From contig OU612068.1 of assembly GCA_914767715.1 (NCBI GenBank), positions 19,468,001 through 19,532,000 on the forward strand: a DNA stretch of 64,000 nucleotides, read 5' to 3'. The notes under the pieces are model-generated. The model searched no databases, was not told the DNA's origin, and saw only the letters and a list, made by a program, of their open reading frames with translations. This document shows positions 48,146 through 62,000 of the stretch, piece after piece. The position numbers and the translations under genes are program-made. The stretch's first letter is position 1. Each line of letters begins with the position of its first letter. This DNA is from Membranipora membranacea. Lineage: Eukaryota > Bryozoa > Gymnolaemata > Cheilostomatida > Membraniporidae.

Positions 48146-49382
48146 ATAATAGAGAATACGCTTTCTGCTTCAAAGAAAATGGGGCTTGGTTTGATCCAGT
48201 TTGCCTGCATACTGATTTCTCTCCTTCAACTGGCCAACCCGCAGGTCTTTTTGCCTGTGATGTGGCCAGTGTAGGGGGAGCAACTCCAAATGCAGGCAGA
48301 GGAATGTGACTTGTGGCAAACTTTCCATATTACAAGCCCTTTACAAAAGCTATCATTGAGAATTGGTGAGATTAATATTTTTAGCGAGGTTTTGCTAATA
48401 GAAATAGGGACCGTTAGGATAACCATTAAAATTAAACGGGCTATCTTTGCTCTAACGGATGAGAATTGTATTTTGAATGCCATCTTTCCATGTAACCAAT
48501 GATGCAACAGCTAATGGCCTATGAACATAGAGACCTCGATACACCAAAGATTCACATTTGTGTCAGCCAACTATGTATATTATTATAAGCTCATTGGTAT
48601 AACACAATAACTGATTCTTATGTCAACTCAAGATTGTGAAGACCATAAGCGTCAAATCTTGTTTTGCTTTACATAATTACACATTCGTAAATAAATATAT
48701 TATAATAGGTGTATAAGAGGAAAATGCAGAAGATACATATATCATAACATAATATGTGTAATTATTGAATATACATATGGAAGGAACAGTACAAAAGTTG
48801 GAATGCAGTGCTTGAGTCAGAGCAAGCTGATTTGGGTATTTGAATCAATCCGTGTACGATTGTGGTATTGCAGTGTTAGATTTGAAGACAAAAAACTGTT
48901 AGATACAACTTTAGCTTCAAAGTTCAAAATTAATGGTGGTGAATGGCAGTGCGGAAAACCGAATGGGTTACAAAATAAAAAACATACTTTAATAAAATAA
49001 AAAAATAAATCATCTAACATTCAAGTATTACAACTTTGTATTATGATTATTCAATTGAAATTCTCAAGACTTTGTTTAACTACCGTTTACCAGTACCGTT
49101 CCGACGGTATTCTCATTTATATACAATAAACTTTGTATTATTTGGTATTATGAGTATTGAATAAAGGGTTAGATGTATAATATTCGAGAAATTGCATGCA
49201 TCGGTCATCCTCGGAGACCTCCTGTCAATTCGGAAGCCAGCGTTGAAGCAGTTCCCGTCGGTTTCCCAATTGTTTGTAGTAGAGTAGAAATGCAATATTA
49301 TACCATAAGGATGGCGTGTGTCAGCAGTAGCATGTAGAATATTCAATGTGGCTAAATAACTCGATTCGTCTAAGAGCTATTA
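48146..49382. other. Convergent intergenic region
   Basis: Between the 3' ends of the two protein genes. It should hold the 3' untranslated region of the minus-strand gene; an ATTAAA on the minus strand at 48988-48993 is a candidate signal. I see no gene or RNA here. Confidence 0.4.
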
Positions 49383-51668
49383 TCATACTTGAGCGGACCA
49401 CTTAATCTCATCAGCATTCACCTAAAATAATGTGGACATGAATTTATCAACACATCAACAAATAAAACTGTTCTATCACTTATTTTACGATGAACATCAT
49501 GCATTCCCAATTACCCATGCTTACAAGTAACCTAGCTAAACATGCCAGTATAACCAGCTAAACATTCACATTGTTGTGTTAATCTTTCAACAAAACTCAT
49601 GATTTTGACAGAGGGTGCAAAATCACAAATCACCACAAATTTAGCTCGAGCGCCCGTTTAGTCTTCTTGGAAGAGATGTTGGTGGCGCAACACTACCAAT
49701 AGAGCAGTGGAGCCCTGCTAACATAGCAGGCTGGACGCTCAAGCTACCCACAATCATCTTCATGATAAGTGCATTTTGTTAAGAAGTTTTTATTTCAAAA
49801 GTTAGAGTTTAAAATCTACAGCAAAAGGATGATATTACGCAAGAAATGCCTGTTCTGTCAGAAATTCTCTCTCCTAGATCGACTTTAAGCGTAAACCCTT
49901 GTAACCTAACCAACACCAAAGCAGTTGTCTTTGCCAAAATAGTTAAAATTAATAAGCTGGTATTAAATTAAGTTGCATACGCAATAAATGTATACCAATG
50001 CTCTCTTTTGGTTAACTTTGAGAACAAAGAATAAGATTTACAGTTATAATATCAACAGGATTAATCCATGCACCTAGCAGTAGCAGGAGGTGGTACTAGG
50101 AGAAAGATTTCTGACAAGAACAGGCTACGATATTTTATACAATGGCGGAAGAGGAGCAACATTTTAGCCCTAAACATATACAAATTTACCTTATTCTCCC
50201 TAAAATATGACAAACAATGCGGTTAGTTATGATAAGAATTCAGGTAACATGCAAAGAATATGAACAGGTGAAAAGAGTTTTCTGTACCTGTAATATGGAA
50301 CGATAACTACCTAATTCTGAATGATGCATACAAGGACCTGACTTAATGATGCATACAAAGCCAAAATGCATCTGTCTACTGCTTGCTATTTACCTGGTTC
50401 AATCTACTGAGGCCTCCTGAGTTTCGAATCGCTATCATGAGTTCTTCTCTAGGGTCTAACTCGGTAGGGGTGGGCTGCAAGCATCACAAACCAAACATAA
50501 GCATACTAAACAAAACCACAGGCTAGGCACAGCAAACAGAATCACTCTATTTTATGCAACCAAGATATTAATACCGATGATAAATGATTAATACAACTAC
50601 ATAGTATGCAGCAAGGCAACATAGACATGCGTCAGTATATAAACCCAGGAATTAGTCAACTAAAACATAAAGGAATGAAGATTTTTAGTGAAAAATGTTT
50701 AAGCCTTCATGCTGAATTGCTGTCTGGCACAAGGGACCGGGCACCAGTTTGGGACAGACTCCTTGCTGGAGCTCTCAGCAAATGATTCTTAATTGAGTAA
50801 GGGAGTCATCTCCTCTTTTCCAAAAATTACAGAGATAAAGATATAAAGCTCTGAGCATCAGTTCACAGAGATAGGATATATCTCTGAGCGCCAGTTGGTT
50901 TTCAATTATGTATTCATGCGCACGATATGCACCATCACCATTAGGCCGGCTACCAGAAATGAAGCGAGCATGGGATATTTAGTAGTTGTCGGCTACTGAG
51001 AAACATGCAGGATGAATTTGTATGATTCCGTTACCCTAATATAAATTTTTTTCTTTGAGCCAGAAGGCCGCCTGATCTAAAAATCATACAGGATTCATTA
51101 TTGAAATCCAAAATAAATCAGGTCATTAACTCGGCAGTAAATTTGTCTCCTCTTATCTGGTATTTTCTATCCTAGAGACCGCTGTTCCCAATCAAATAGA
51201 TTCACAATCATGTGTTATAACAAAATAAACATAAAACAACAATCATTCAAACACATCACATGACAAAATTTTAGTACTTTCTCAAACAATACAATCACAT
51301 GCCTATAATGACAAGATCACATCACCTCTAGCTGTTAGGTAGTTGTTTGCTCTTACATACCTGTATATGATTTCTACCATTAGTCTGCTGAGGAGGGAAG
51401 GGGTCAGATACGGAGCGTTTACTGTTTTTATGTCGAGATTTCTGGGGTTTGTGTCTCACTTCGATCTCTCTCAGCTCATCGGAAGATGACTGAGAAGATG
51501 AATCTACTGCTATTGTGTGTCTGAAAATAAAGATCAGAATTATGTAAGTAAAGCGGATGCAACACACCTATCTATTTCTGGATTATGTTAGAGGCAGAAA
51601 AAAGAGAGTAAATCTTGACTTAGTGCTAGTTGTTGAAGGTAGACCCAACATTTTCTGTTGTTGTTGTT

Positions 51669-51699
<31 letters not shown>

Positions 51700-53088
51700 A
51701 GGACTTACCACCACTCCTCAGTCACTGCCAGTTATGAACCCAGGTGTGAAGCAATGTTACAAGGCTAACACTGATAGAAGTTGGTAAAATGTACTGCACC
51801 CTCTTTCATATCATAAATGTGATGGAGAGTTTTGTTCTAGATCAACTACAATCAACATACCTTTTACTTTTGAAGGAAGGTTTTCCTTTTGCACCCGCAA
51901 TTTCTGCCAACAACGAATCTCTAGGGTTGGGAGCTGGATTGAATCTGGGATCATTCGCTTTGCTTGAACCATTCATCATTTTATCCTACAAATATAACGT
52001 TCTCTTCTTTATACATTATGTATTATATACAGATCAATTAATTGTCTTTATAATATAATATAATGTACTAATTGATGCATTATAAAGTGACCTTACCTTG
52101 TAACATTCTCTATTCAATGTTGAAGCGCTGAACATGGTGTGCAAAATCTTGTCAACTCATTTATTTGCGCATTGCAACAACTCCATGCATTATTTATAAC
52201 AATATAACCTTGTGTTCCATGAACCTTATTAATCACACGGTATCAGTATGAATGGAATACACCAAGGAGTTAGATAACAATATAATATGTGTAATAAAGT
52301 TTTCGATAATCACTGTGTTATCTCCAGTTATCCCAAGAAATACAAAGAAATAAAACCTCTGGAGATTTGCGGACATCTATTACCTACCCTGCTATAGCGT
52401 TTATTGGTACTTTTCTCTGCTGGTGGCGGTGCGGGTGGTTGGGGTACAGCCCCGTTAGTTGGAGAGCTCAGAACAGTAGGAGCTATTTCCCTCTGAGCTA
52501 TAGTCTCGGCGACCTCAGCTTGTTCACCAGACGCCACATATATTCCCCTGTAACCAAATAATCATCTCATGGTGAATAGATATCATAACAAAGAAATAAA
52601 TCAAATATATAACAGAGATGACAATAATACATTTAAACTATTATCACCATAATAAATTACCTGTAGTTTGCAATAATAAATCAAAGTATTAAATAACAAT
52701 ATCACTCCTTTGAACCTTCAATCAAATTTTCCAGCTTAGTTTGCTTCTCTGGCTTCATCTGCCAATATAGTCATTTACAGCAACTACCATATTCTTTGAA
52801 TACATTTGTTGTTACCAGAAGTGAATGCAGCTTGCAAGTCTTCAAATCAAAAACTAAAACCATCAGAGTCAATTGTATGATGAGTTAATCCCACAATGCC
52901 AGTTTCCTATTAAAATTCTCAGAATAGTGAGTGGAACATATTCCCATAGACACTTGTACTAACCTGTCAGGTTTGTCGTCGGCGGTTCGGCCTCCTCTTG
53001 TTCGGATTGATGCCATTAGATTCTCCACAGGGTCGAGCTGCGGTTCTGCTTTAATTATTACCCTGTCAGCTGCCGACCTGAGCGTCAC
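49383..53088 (-). other. COBL-like gene, WH2 exons and C-terminus
   Basis: Exons in transcript order: 53088-52964 (125 nt, WH2-1 ENLMASIRTRGGR), 52547-52388 (160 nt linker), 51985-51861 (125 nt, WH2-2-like DSLLAEIAGAKGK), 51520-51361 (160 nt linker), 50474-50394 (81 nt, WH2-3 EELMIAIRNSGGLSRLNQ), 49421-49383 (VNADEIKWSAQV and stop). WH2 motifs bind actin monomers through an amphipathic helix followed by an LKKV-type stretch. WH2-3 keeps LNQV across the last junction; WH2-1 and WH2-2 have weaker LKKV parts. Confidence 0.78.
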
Positions 53089-56000
53089 CTGTGGTGTCAC
53101 AAAGTAACATTAATAATAGAGTAGGTATGGAATAATCGAATAACTCAGTACAAAGCACTGGTGTCATGATGCTAGAGCTGGTTCCTTAGAGTTGCTGACA
53201 GACTGTTAGTACATGTTACTGTTGAGTAGGGAATCAGAAAATTACAATAAATGGTATATTGAGGATTACAATAATGTTTGAAAATTTTTGGAATTTAGTG
53301 ATTCAATTAAGCAAGGGTCGAGGGAAAATTAGATGTCTAAAAGTTGTAGAAAGCTGGTTTAGAGTTACAATATTCATGGGGAAAATGAGATGTTACGAAA
53401 ACGGTCATGCAGTATGCTTATGAGAAAACAGAGCAAGCCAAAGTTTATCATAACGACTTCATTGTAAGCCACTCTTCATTTCTCAGGCTGGTTACGGCAA
53501 ACGCTGTCAAACTTCTACGATGCTCCTAAGATGCAGTAGGCAGGCATTAGAATGAGCAGATAACTCTGGGTTACAATCACAAATTATTGAAGTCACACAG
53601 AAGTGAGCCATGTAACTTGGTCAGGTGACTTGGTCATGATATTTAGTGATGTGACTTACTGTGCCATCTGGTGAGTCGTCTCGACTCTATAAAATCATCA
53701 TTAGCTTGTCAAAAAGCTAATCTAATAAATACTTGTCCGAACTAAGGATATGTGTATTGTTACAAATGCCTGACCTAGGATACGATTCTCCATAAAGGTC
53801 AAGTATTTTAGTCTACGATCTTAGATTCCAATCTTGATATTTGACATTACTTCGAGAGTTTTGATATTTTGTCTATGGGTTGGACTATCAGATATGCACT
53901 AAATTTTAACACTTGTAAAAGTTAAATGACAAGACATTTATAAGTATTTCTAGGCTAGTTCTCGACGGTTATTCAAGGCATAAACTTGAGTTTTACTATC
54001 CCATTTAAAACAAAATAAATATACACAACTATATTTTATCATTTTGGTGAACTTTGAAATCTATCTCACCTTGTGTAGCTCTGTAGGTACAGATTTATAC
54101 ATGGAGGAGTTATCACTGAATGGTCGTTTAGAAGAAGAGTTTGCAGTAGGCTTCGATGTAGAAGATGTACCGTTACTGGAAGGAGGTACGGAAAGACCTG
54201 GTGACGATAGATTCTGCTGGGAAGTTGTCAGCTCCTTCACTCGATCCTCATTATTTTTCAGTTTATTCTGCCATTTGGCCATGTTTTCCTGCAAAAGGTT
54301 GATAAAATACATGTGAGAGTATCAAGTAAACGTGAAGTAGAGGTAGGTTAAAGGCCTAGCTGATAACATTAGTATGGTTATATATGTGTGACTTTTTAAG
54401 CTGCATTTACACGGCAGATTTTCTGTAAAAACTGTCTGTCAGATTATTTGGTCATATATTTTTATTTTATATATGCTATCATTAAAACCAACCAAAAAAT
54501 CTGCATTCCATGACATTGGCAGATTTTTGGCAGCCTTCAATTTTAGCTTATAGAAAAAATCTGATGGAAAAATCGAGACGTCTTATTGAAAATTCTGAAG
54601 TAAAAATGCAGCTTTACATGTATCCACAGATTGTGTGTACACAGAATAATAATGGTAAGCGAGAAAGATTAACAATCTGATATTATATAACATCTTCCAT
54701 ATATAGATATACAATTTTAGGTAGAACACCGAGAAGGTACAACAAACCTTCTTCCATAAAAAAACATCTTACCTTCAACTGTTCAACCACCTGTGATATA
54801 CAAGGTATTATTGAACATACATGCACAATCACATTTTAGATTAGATTGAATAAGCACAATGTTAGGTAGTGGACCACGGCACTAATACAACATAATACTG
54901 CTGGATATTTCTTACATAGACAGTGTAGGTGGCACAATATGGTACACCAGCCTAACATAGCAGTACCGGTGCTGAAAGTTTTGGTAACATATTTCAAAGT
55001 GAGGATAGAAGAGGATGTGAGAAGTTTCACCTCATGTCAACCACAAAACGACTGCTGCAGAAAACCACTGCTGGTTGAACTATTTGTTAGTACTGTCTGA
55101 TTTGAAGACGAAAGCCTACCTGCAGTTTATTGTATTGGTCTTTGAGTGATTCTTTTCTATTGAGACTAGTAGCACCAGGTTTGGGTTTGTTAGCAACAGG
55201 AGGTGGAGATTTAGCGACTTTCTTATCCTCCACTGATGGCTGCTGAGCAGGAAGTGTTTTTGAAGGCGAGTCACTAGACTTGGCCGGAGACGAAAACTTA
55301 GCCGTGTCCAATTTGACAACGTTTTCTATTTTGCCCGGGTCAGTAGTGGTAGACTCAGATCTTGAGTTTCTGTTAGCTTTAAAGTACATGAGTTTGCTAC
55401 CACTGCCCTGCTCCGGAACTTTCTTCATAGAAGATCTACTGGCCTCACCAGATTTAACACTGTCAGCTATGACTGCAGCCAGTGGTTTCACTGGCTCAGT
55501 CGGTGATTTAGTCGCAGAGTAAACGGGAAGAGGCTTAGACTGAAGACTCATGTCTGATTCTTTACTGATCGGTTTTGCAGAGTCTGGTTTGTCTTTAGGT
55601 TTCTCTCTGATAGCCTCAGCTTCTACTTTGACAGCGGCGTAGGCTGATCTCCTCTTAGGGGCGTCAGACGTGACAGTTGTAGTAGTGAGGATATTGAATA
55701 CAGACTTAGGTCTGACCTTCACTGGTTTCCTTTCAGGAGATTCTGGAGATTCTGCTGCGAACGAGGCTGCTCTGTGCTTCACCTGCAGTATATGGAAAAG
55801 TAGCCTTAGGAATATGATACAGACAGTCCCAGCAAACAATGCCTTTTCTTCAATGTGCTTCAATGGTTAGAAGTGTCAACTACCACTTGGTGCACCAACC
55901 AGAGTTTTTTTTTGATGATCATATTTACTGAACATCAGTCTAAATACTCAGACTCCGATTCCTACATAGTATGTGGATCCATGTTCCAAACAAGAGTCTG

Positions 56001-59000
56001 AACACTTAGACTAACTGAACGTGAAAGCTCTGAACATTGAGCGTAGTGTAAAGCTCATAAATGTTGCATGCAATTGTTTTTCCCTCAATGATTTGTGCTA
56101 ATGTTTTGAGCAAGAGCAACATCTACATTCCAGGATACAGAATGAATACAAGAGCGAGGAAGAGGAGCAGTGTGGTTGCCAACCATTTGCATAGCAAAGG
56201 GTAAAAGCTCAGAGAAGGGAAAGTCAATAATGCTTGAATGTTTAAAAACTTTTTTTGTACGATCAGCGAATTCAAACCATTTTGATAACACCCGAAGTTC
56301 TCTTTATCAATAGCCAGTAGTTTTGCTGAGAATAGATGAAGTGAGATCTGATAGATGAAGAGGAATAGGGTAAAAAAACTACCACCAAAAATCAGCAGCT
56401 AGCAAAGTCTGTTCTAGCTATGGTAATGGTATGGCAATTACTACAAGAGATGTGATCAGCTACAGTGCTTCCAATAAAACTACAGCAGGTAAAACTGAAT
56501 CAACCACAATCTTTATAGTGGGAATTATCCGACTCTGAAATCTCAGACTATAAGCATTACCTCTTCTGTTGCAGTCTCCTCCTATATGGTGTCAAGACAT
56601 TAGATGTGTTAATAATAGGGTCAGTAAACTAGGAAATCAACATTATGTGTGCATAATTCTTCCTTAAGGAAGTAATGTCAGAGATTAAAAGCAAGAAATA
56701 CAGAAATGAGTTTACCTTATATTCCTAATGTGTTTATACAAAGCTTGATGACGACCAATTTTTGATACCAGTAAAGAAAACTAGTGTGTTCAGAATGACC
56801 TCTCAGTGTAAAACATTGCAGTGTAGTGTCAAAACAGGGAGAGTTAATATTTATGTATTCTCAGCGGTATGGGCTATTTATTATCTTGATTTATTAGCCG
56901 CCTTTGCATAAAATATATCCCCAGAGCCCAGGTATTGTGTAAGAGCATTGATTTTTAATTGGACCATCCTTGCTGGTTAGCCTGTCCTAACAAGCTTTGT
57001 TGGTGGGGCAGGGGGTAGAGCCACCCCACCAATAAAGCTTGTCCAAACAGGCTACCTTACTAGTGTGATCCTTACACCTTAACCTATCCCAATAAAGTCT
57101 TATCAGTTTGCCCTCATATCACTTTTGCTGAAGTGAACAGCTTTGCACTGAGTTACTGATTAAGCTTGGGGTGCGGTACCTTTCAAAAGTCTGAAAGTAT
57201 GATTCATTGTTTGAAGAAGTTTGATTTTTTTAATGCTAATTTCGGTCTTCAATAAAAAATTAGGGTGCAAGCGTACAACTGAATGTTTGTAAAACTCATC
57301 AAGATAACTGAAAAGTACTCTCAGGACTTTTTTCTGTACTGTACTATTTGCAGTACAAACTCAACCATGCGTTTATAGTTACAAGAAATGTGCCTAAACA
57401 AAAAAACCAATCTATAGTTGGGAAAAATTAGATGAATTTGCACGTATTTTGATATAAAAAAAAAAGGACATAAAAACAAAACATGCATTTTTTTGTCTGA
57501 AATAATAACACTAAATCTCACCTGCCCTGGAACTCCTCGAACTGATCCAGCTTCTATATCTCCATATATAACCTTGTTGACCTCTTGACCTTTAGCCTCC
57601 ACAAACATGCCCCGCCCTTCAGTTTTAGGTACAAACTGACTGGCATTTAGAGGACTGTCTGTGATGTCTTGGGTGGAAGTCTCAGTCTCTGATTGGCTGA
57701 CAGGACCAGTGCCTGATGTGTCATATCCATCAGCTGAAATAGAGAGAAGGAATTTCCCACTTGAACTTATAGTCATATGGTGGACAAACTATGAAACTAA
57801 AAGTTTCTTCAAGCAAATAACCACACACAGAAAAAAATCTCTTATGAAAATTGCATAACACAGGTATAGAGTTTTCTTCTTTTGCACAGTGAGCAGATGA
57901 TTACAAACCATTCAATAACATAATAGTTTCAAAGGGATATCATGCAGCTGATTTTTGCTTCAAGACTATGTATTCCATTAAAGGAAGCCACCAGTCCAAG
58001 TTCCTAAGTGCATTTTGAATGCACAGTTTTGCTGTTGTGTAGGCTTGTGTTTTAACACAGTTTATGTTGCGTATATTCATTCCAAATTGTTTACAAGATT
58101 TGAGAGTTAAAGCATGTTAAGACGATGACTGCATAAACCTACCAGTAGTAGTGACGGACTCTTCCTCATCTGACTGCAGACCGCTGCTCTGTAGGCTGCT
58201 GCTCTGAGGTCTGTCTGTGTGCTCACTGTCCGGCAGTGTGCTGTCAGAGATCTGTGAGTCTCTCCTTTTCATACCACCGCTGACCGATACAGATACAGGG
58301 GTGGAGTCCTCTATCTGAGCTGGGGGTACTACACTTCTGAATGGATTGTCAAATCTACAATTGTTATGAATATATTGAATTAATTTAATAGTCATCCAAC
58401 TTCCAGTCCAATTGAGGCTTTCTCAATACCCTGTGAACATGCTAGACAACCTGTGGCTTACTTTCTCTAACACTAATTGCTAAACATATTTCTACTGATC
58501 TATCCATCTAACATTTCACTCTGCTACCCCTATACCCTATACATATCATACCATGCAATTTATGTAATAACAGCCGATATTTTGTCGCAATTGTGAAAGC
58601 GTATTTTATGGATGCCGTAAATTTTGAATTTTAAAAACAAGCAAACTCACTCAAGGTCAGTCTGGGAGCCAATTAAATAAACAAAAGGAGAACTTCAATC
58701 CACTCTCACTCAGATCATAGCTTCCATTATGGTGTTAAAGAAATTGGTAATATAGAAGGTTTCACTTCAAGAGCAATAAAATCACAACAGATTCAGAAGC
58801 TGTTGGAGCAAACTTTCCCATGATGCAATTTGAAGGTTGCAGGCCAAGTTTATCCATAGTATTAGAATTGTTCTCTTTCAATAAAAGAGAAGACAATTAA
58901 TAATATTGTTTCCCAACCATGATCTTTTGGAATGACAACATTGATCATCGAGCAAAGTTGAAGAAACCAGAGCGCAGCCAGAAGAAATTTTTGGCTTTCC

Positions 59001-62000
59001 TATTTATTAATAACAAATTTTATTAACAACATCTAGAAATTAAATAATATTTGGGAATTGTTACAAAGGTTTGTGATTAAGTATAGTTTAGCATGATGAG
59101 ACAACATCCTTACCTTATCCGCTCATTACTAAAACATGTAAGGTTAGGTTGATTTGAAAATGTGAGACACATCAACAAATAGTGGTATAAAAAGATTATA
59201 TAAAATGCTATTAAAACATTGACCGTGAACGCATATTTATATTATGAATCTTGTAACAATATATACGATGTGCAGGTAAGTTGGGATGAGAAAAATGATG
59301 TCACATTTATTAGCAACTGGGAGTGCAAAAAGTAAATAGTCCGACACTCAGCACTCACCCGTATGAAAGCTCCTCAACCGGTTTAGCGTATCCACTTTCA
59401 CTCATATTAGACCTAACAGAGCCTTGTGGATCCGCATCTTCACCTCCAGCGGGTAACTTACTGGCAGCTACTACAAAGTTCTCACCATCAGGTACCAAGC
59501 TACCATCAGAACTAAAAAAATGTATGAATGTGGGCTATAATAACCAAAGAAAACATACAATGGATCTGTACAGACTTGTAGCTTGAAAGTCCAAGTTATT
59601 CATGTATGCTAAGATGTCGATTAAACAGAGTTATGTAGCTAAAAGCTGACATTTTTCTTTAACACTTGTGTTGGCGGTGATTTCATTCTAAATCGAATTT
59701 TTAACATAGTATGCAAGAAAAAAAGAGCAAAAATGTAACACATTGCATTAATTAAACTTTGAAAAGGGTGTAATCTTGAATTGCCATGATGTACAAGTAA
59801 AAAGCCCTTACCCTTCATCATCCCCGAAGCACATGTCAATCTGAGCTACAGCATCATTGATATCTTCCTGTGAGGGCTCCTTTGGTTCTGCAGGTTTTCC
59901 CTTCTCCAATTTCACTGGTTCATCTTCCAGCTGCAGATTGCTGGTTAGACTTGCCATCTCTTCTGTTATCTTTGATACTTCCTCATTGGCAGCACCATTA
60001 TTACTTACAGGAGAGAGTGAGCCTGTCAGGGAGACAGTAAGTACTGTGAGATAGAACTATGAGCCGTTATGACACACCGATGTGATACATCGATGTGATT
60101 CACAGATGTGATTCACAGATGTGATACACCGATGTAATACACCATTGTGATACACCGATGTGATACACCACCGTGATACACCGCTGTGATACACCGCTGT
60201 GATACACCGCTGTGATACATCACTGTGATACACCACCGTAATACACCGCCGTGATACACCGCTGTGATAAGCCACCGTGATGTCCCTCTACCATTGTGGC
60301 TATGGTCCCTACATCTTGCTGGGCAAGATAATTATGTCAGCCAAATACAAGAGGACTAAAACAATCCTTTACAATATGGTCGTTACAAAAAACACCACAA
60401 GCACAGATTTCACAGAGGGAAGAGCATGAGCAAGAACAGGAGGGTTGTGGCATTAAAAAGCAGTAAGATTTAGAGAAGACTTTCACCTTGTTCATGTCTT
60501 AGCTGGCTTTCTCCAGCGGCTATGGCCAAATCAAAATATTGCTGTACATCGTCGATCGTGTTTACAGATGATCTACTACACCTACTCTCACTTCGGTTAT
60601 ACAATGCAGCTACAATATCAATATTATCCTGTGTGAAGACTTGTGGCGGACCAAACTAACATGCACAAAATGATAGTGTAAGAGAAGTTTCACAAAATTA
60701 TGTCTATCAGATTTACCCATAAGTATGTGGAACAAAATTAAGGGAGCGTAACATACACACATATACAATTATCATCCACCTTGCTTGGTGTTATCATGCA
60801 ACATATACAATTGCAGACCCAACAGTGACTGCGGTGAACTGATTTAGAGTGAATAAACATGCTTTTAGTCGGACTGCTCCCAAGCACAATTGACCCAGGA
60901 GGGCAGAAGAATTGCATGCGATGAGAAAAATCTTAGAAGTAACAAGCGGGTTATCTCTAGCAAAGGAACTTAATTGTGAACAAGATCAATCACAAATGGC
61001 CAGGGGATTGAAAGAATATATCATTGTGTGTCATGCTAAAGCAATGTGCAGCAAAAATTGGGCATTATATCACAGAGTTGCCTCCTCTTACCTGAATCTG
61101 GCTCAGGAGTTACTTCCCTACTGAGATTGGAATCCCTGTCAGAGGGGAATTCCCTGCTCGACAGTGGGGTCTCCCTATGAGGTGATTCACTGATAGCGGG
61201 TGGTGGGGGCGTTTCTGGAGGGGGAGGTGGGATAAATATGGGCGGATTTTGTTGCACAGCTTTAGTATTGGGTGTAACAATGCCCATTTCTGGTGCGAAA
61301 TCTGCAAATGATTGAAGCATGTGACAATCAAAATCACTTCTAAACAAGATGCAGTATGACGATATAAATAGCATCTCTAATTACTACATGAAAAGAATCA
61401 TGCACATTAGCAAATGATGTGAAGATGATTTCTGATCACCCCCTAACCCAGGCCTTATCTTAGAATGGTGTATGCTCATATGTTAGTAAGTTTCAGATAC
61501 CAATACAAGCAACCAGAGAGTCCACATTAATACACAAACTGAGCCCAGGTAATGACTGAAAGCCATGGTGAAGACAACACAACTCCCGTACAGATTGCAT
61601 ACATGGCATCATATGGCATTGGTAGATTATCAATGTATTATTGCTATTAAAAAGTTTGTAACTATGGGTACCTTCAACTTAGCACTTCCACCATGACAAT
61701 AGCACTTTCTTATATGGGCATCAAATGGGCATACCATTTAAGATAATTGGGGGTTAAATCATGAAAATCTGTTGGAATTTTGATTTAGTCAATTATGAGG
61801 GGGAAGCAAAATCTATAGTATAACTCATGAGTGGTAATAAGATAAATAATAAGTACCATCATCACCCTGTGTAGAGATTGAGCCTGTCTCCTCTTCTGAC
61901 TCGATTATCTTATCATGAAGAGTGACCTGTGGTGATGGTGCTTTAGCTTTGCCTAAAAATAATGTGTGAAGTCAAAAACTCATACGTTCAATCACTCAAC

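Noticed and set aside
49660-49745. A tRNA- or SINE-like structured stretch
   Set aside because: I could not fold a cloverleaf or find A and B boxes, and no second copy was seen.
51557-51787. Open frame with a valine run
   Set aside because: The run is the translated TTG microsatellite inside an intron of the minus-strand gene.
60610-60632. Earlier acceptor (CACACAG) for a COBL-like exon
   Set aside because: In the required phase the second codon is TAA; the acceptor at 60610 keeps the frame.
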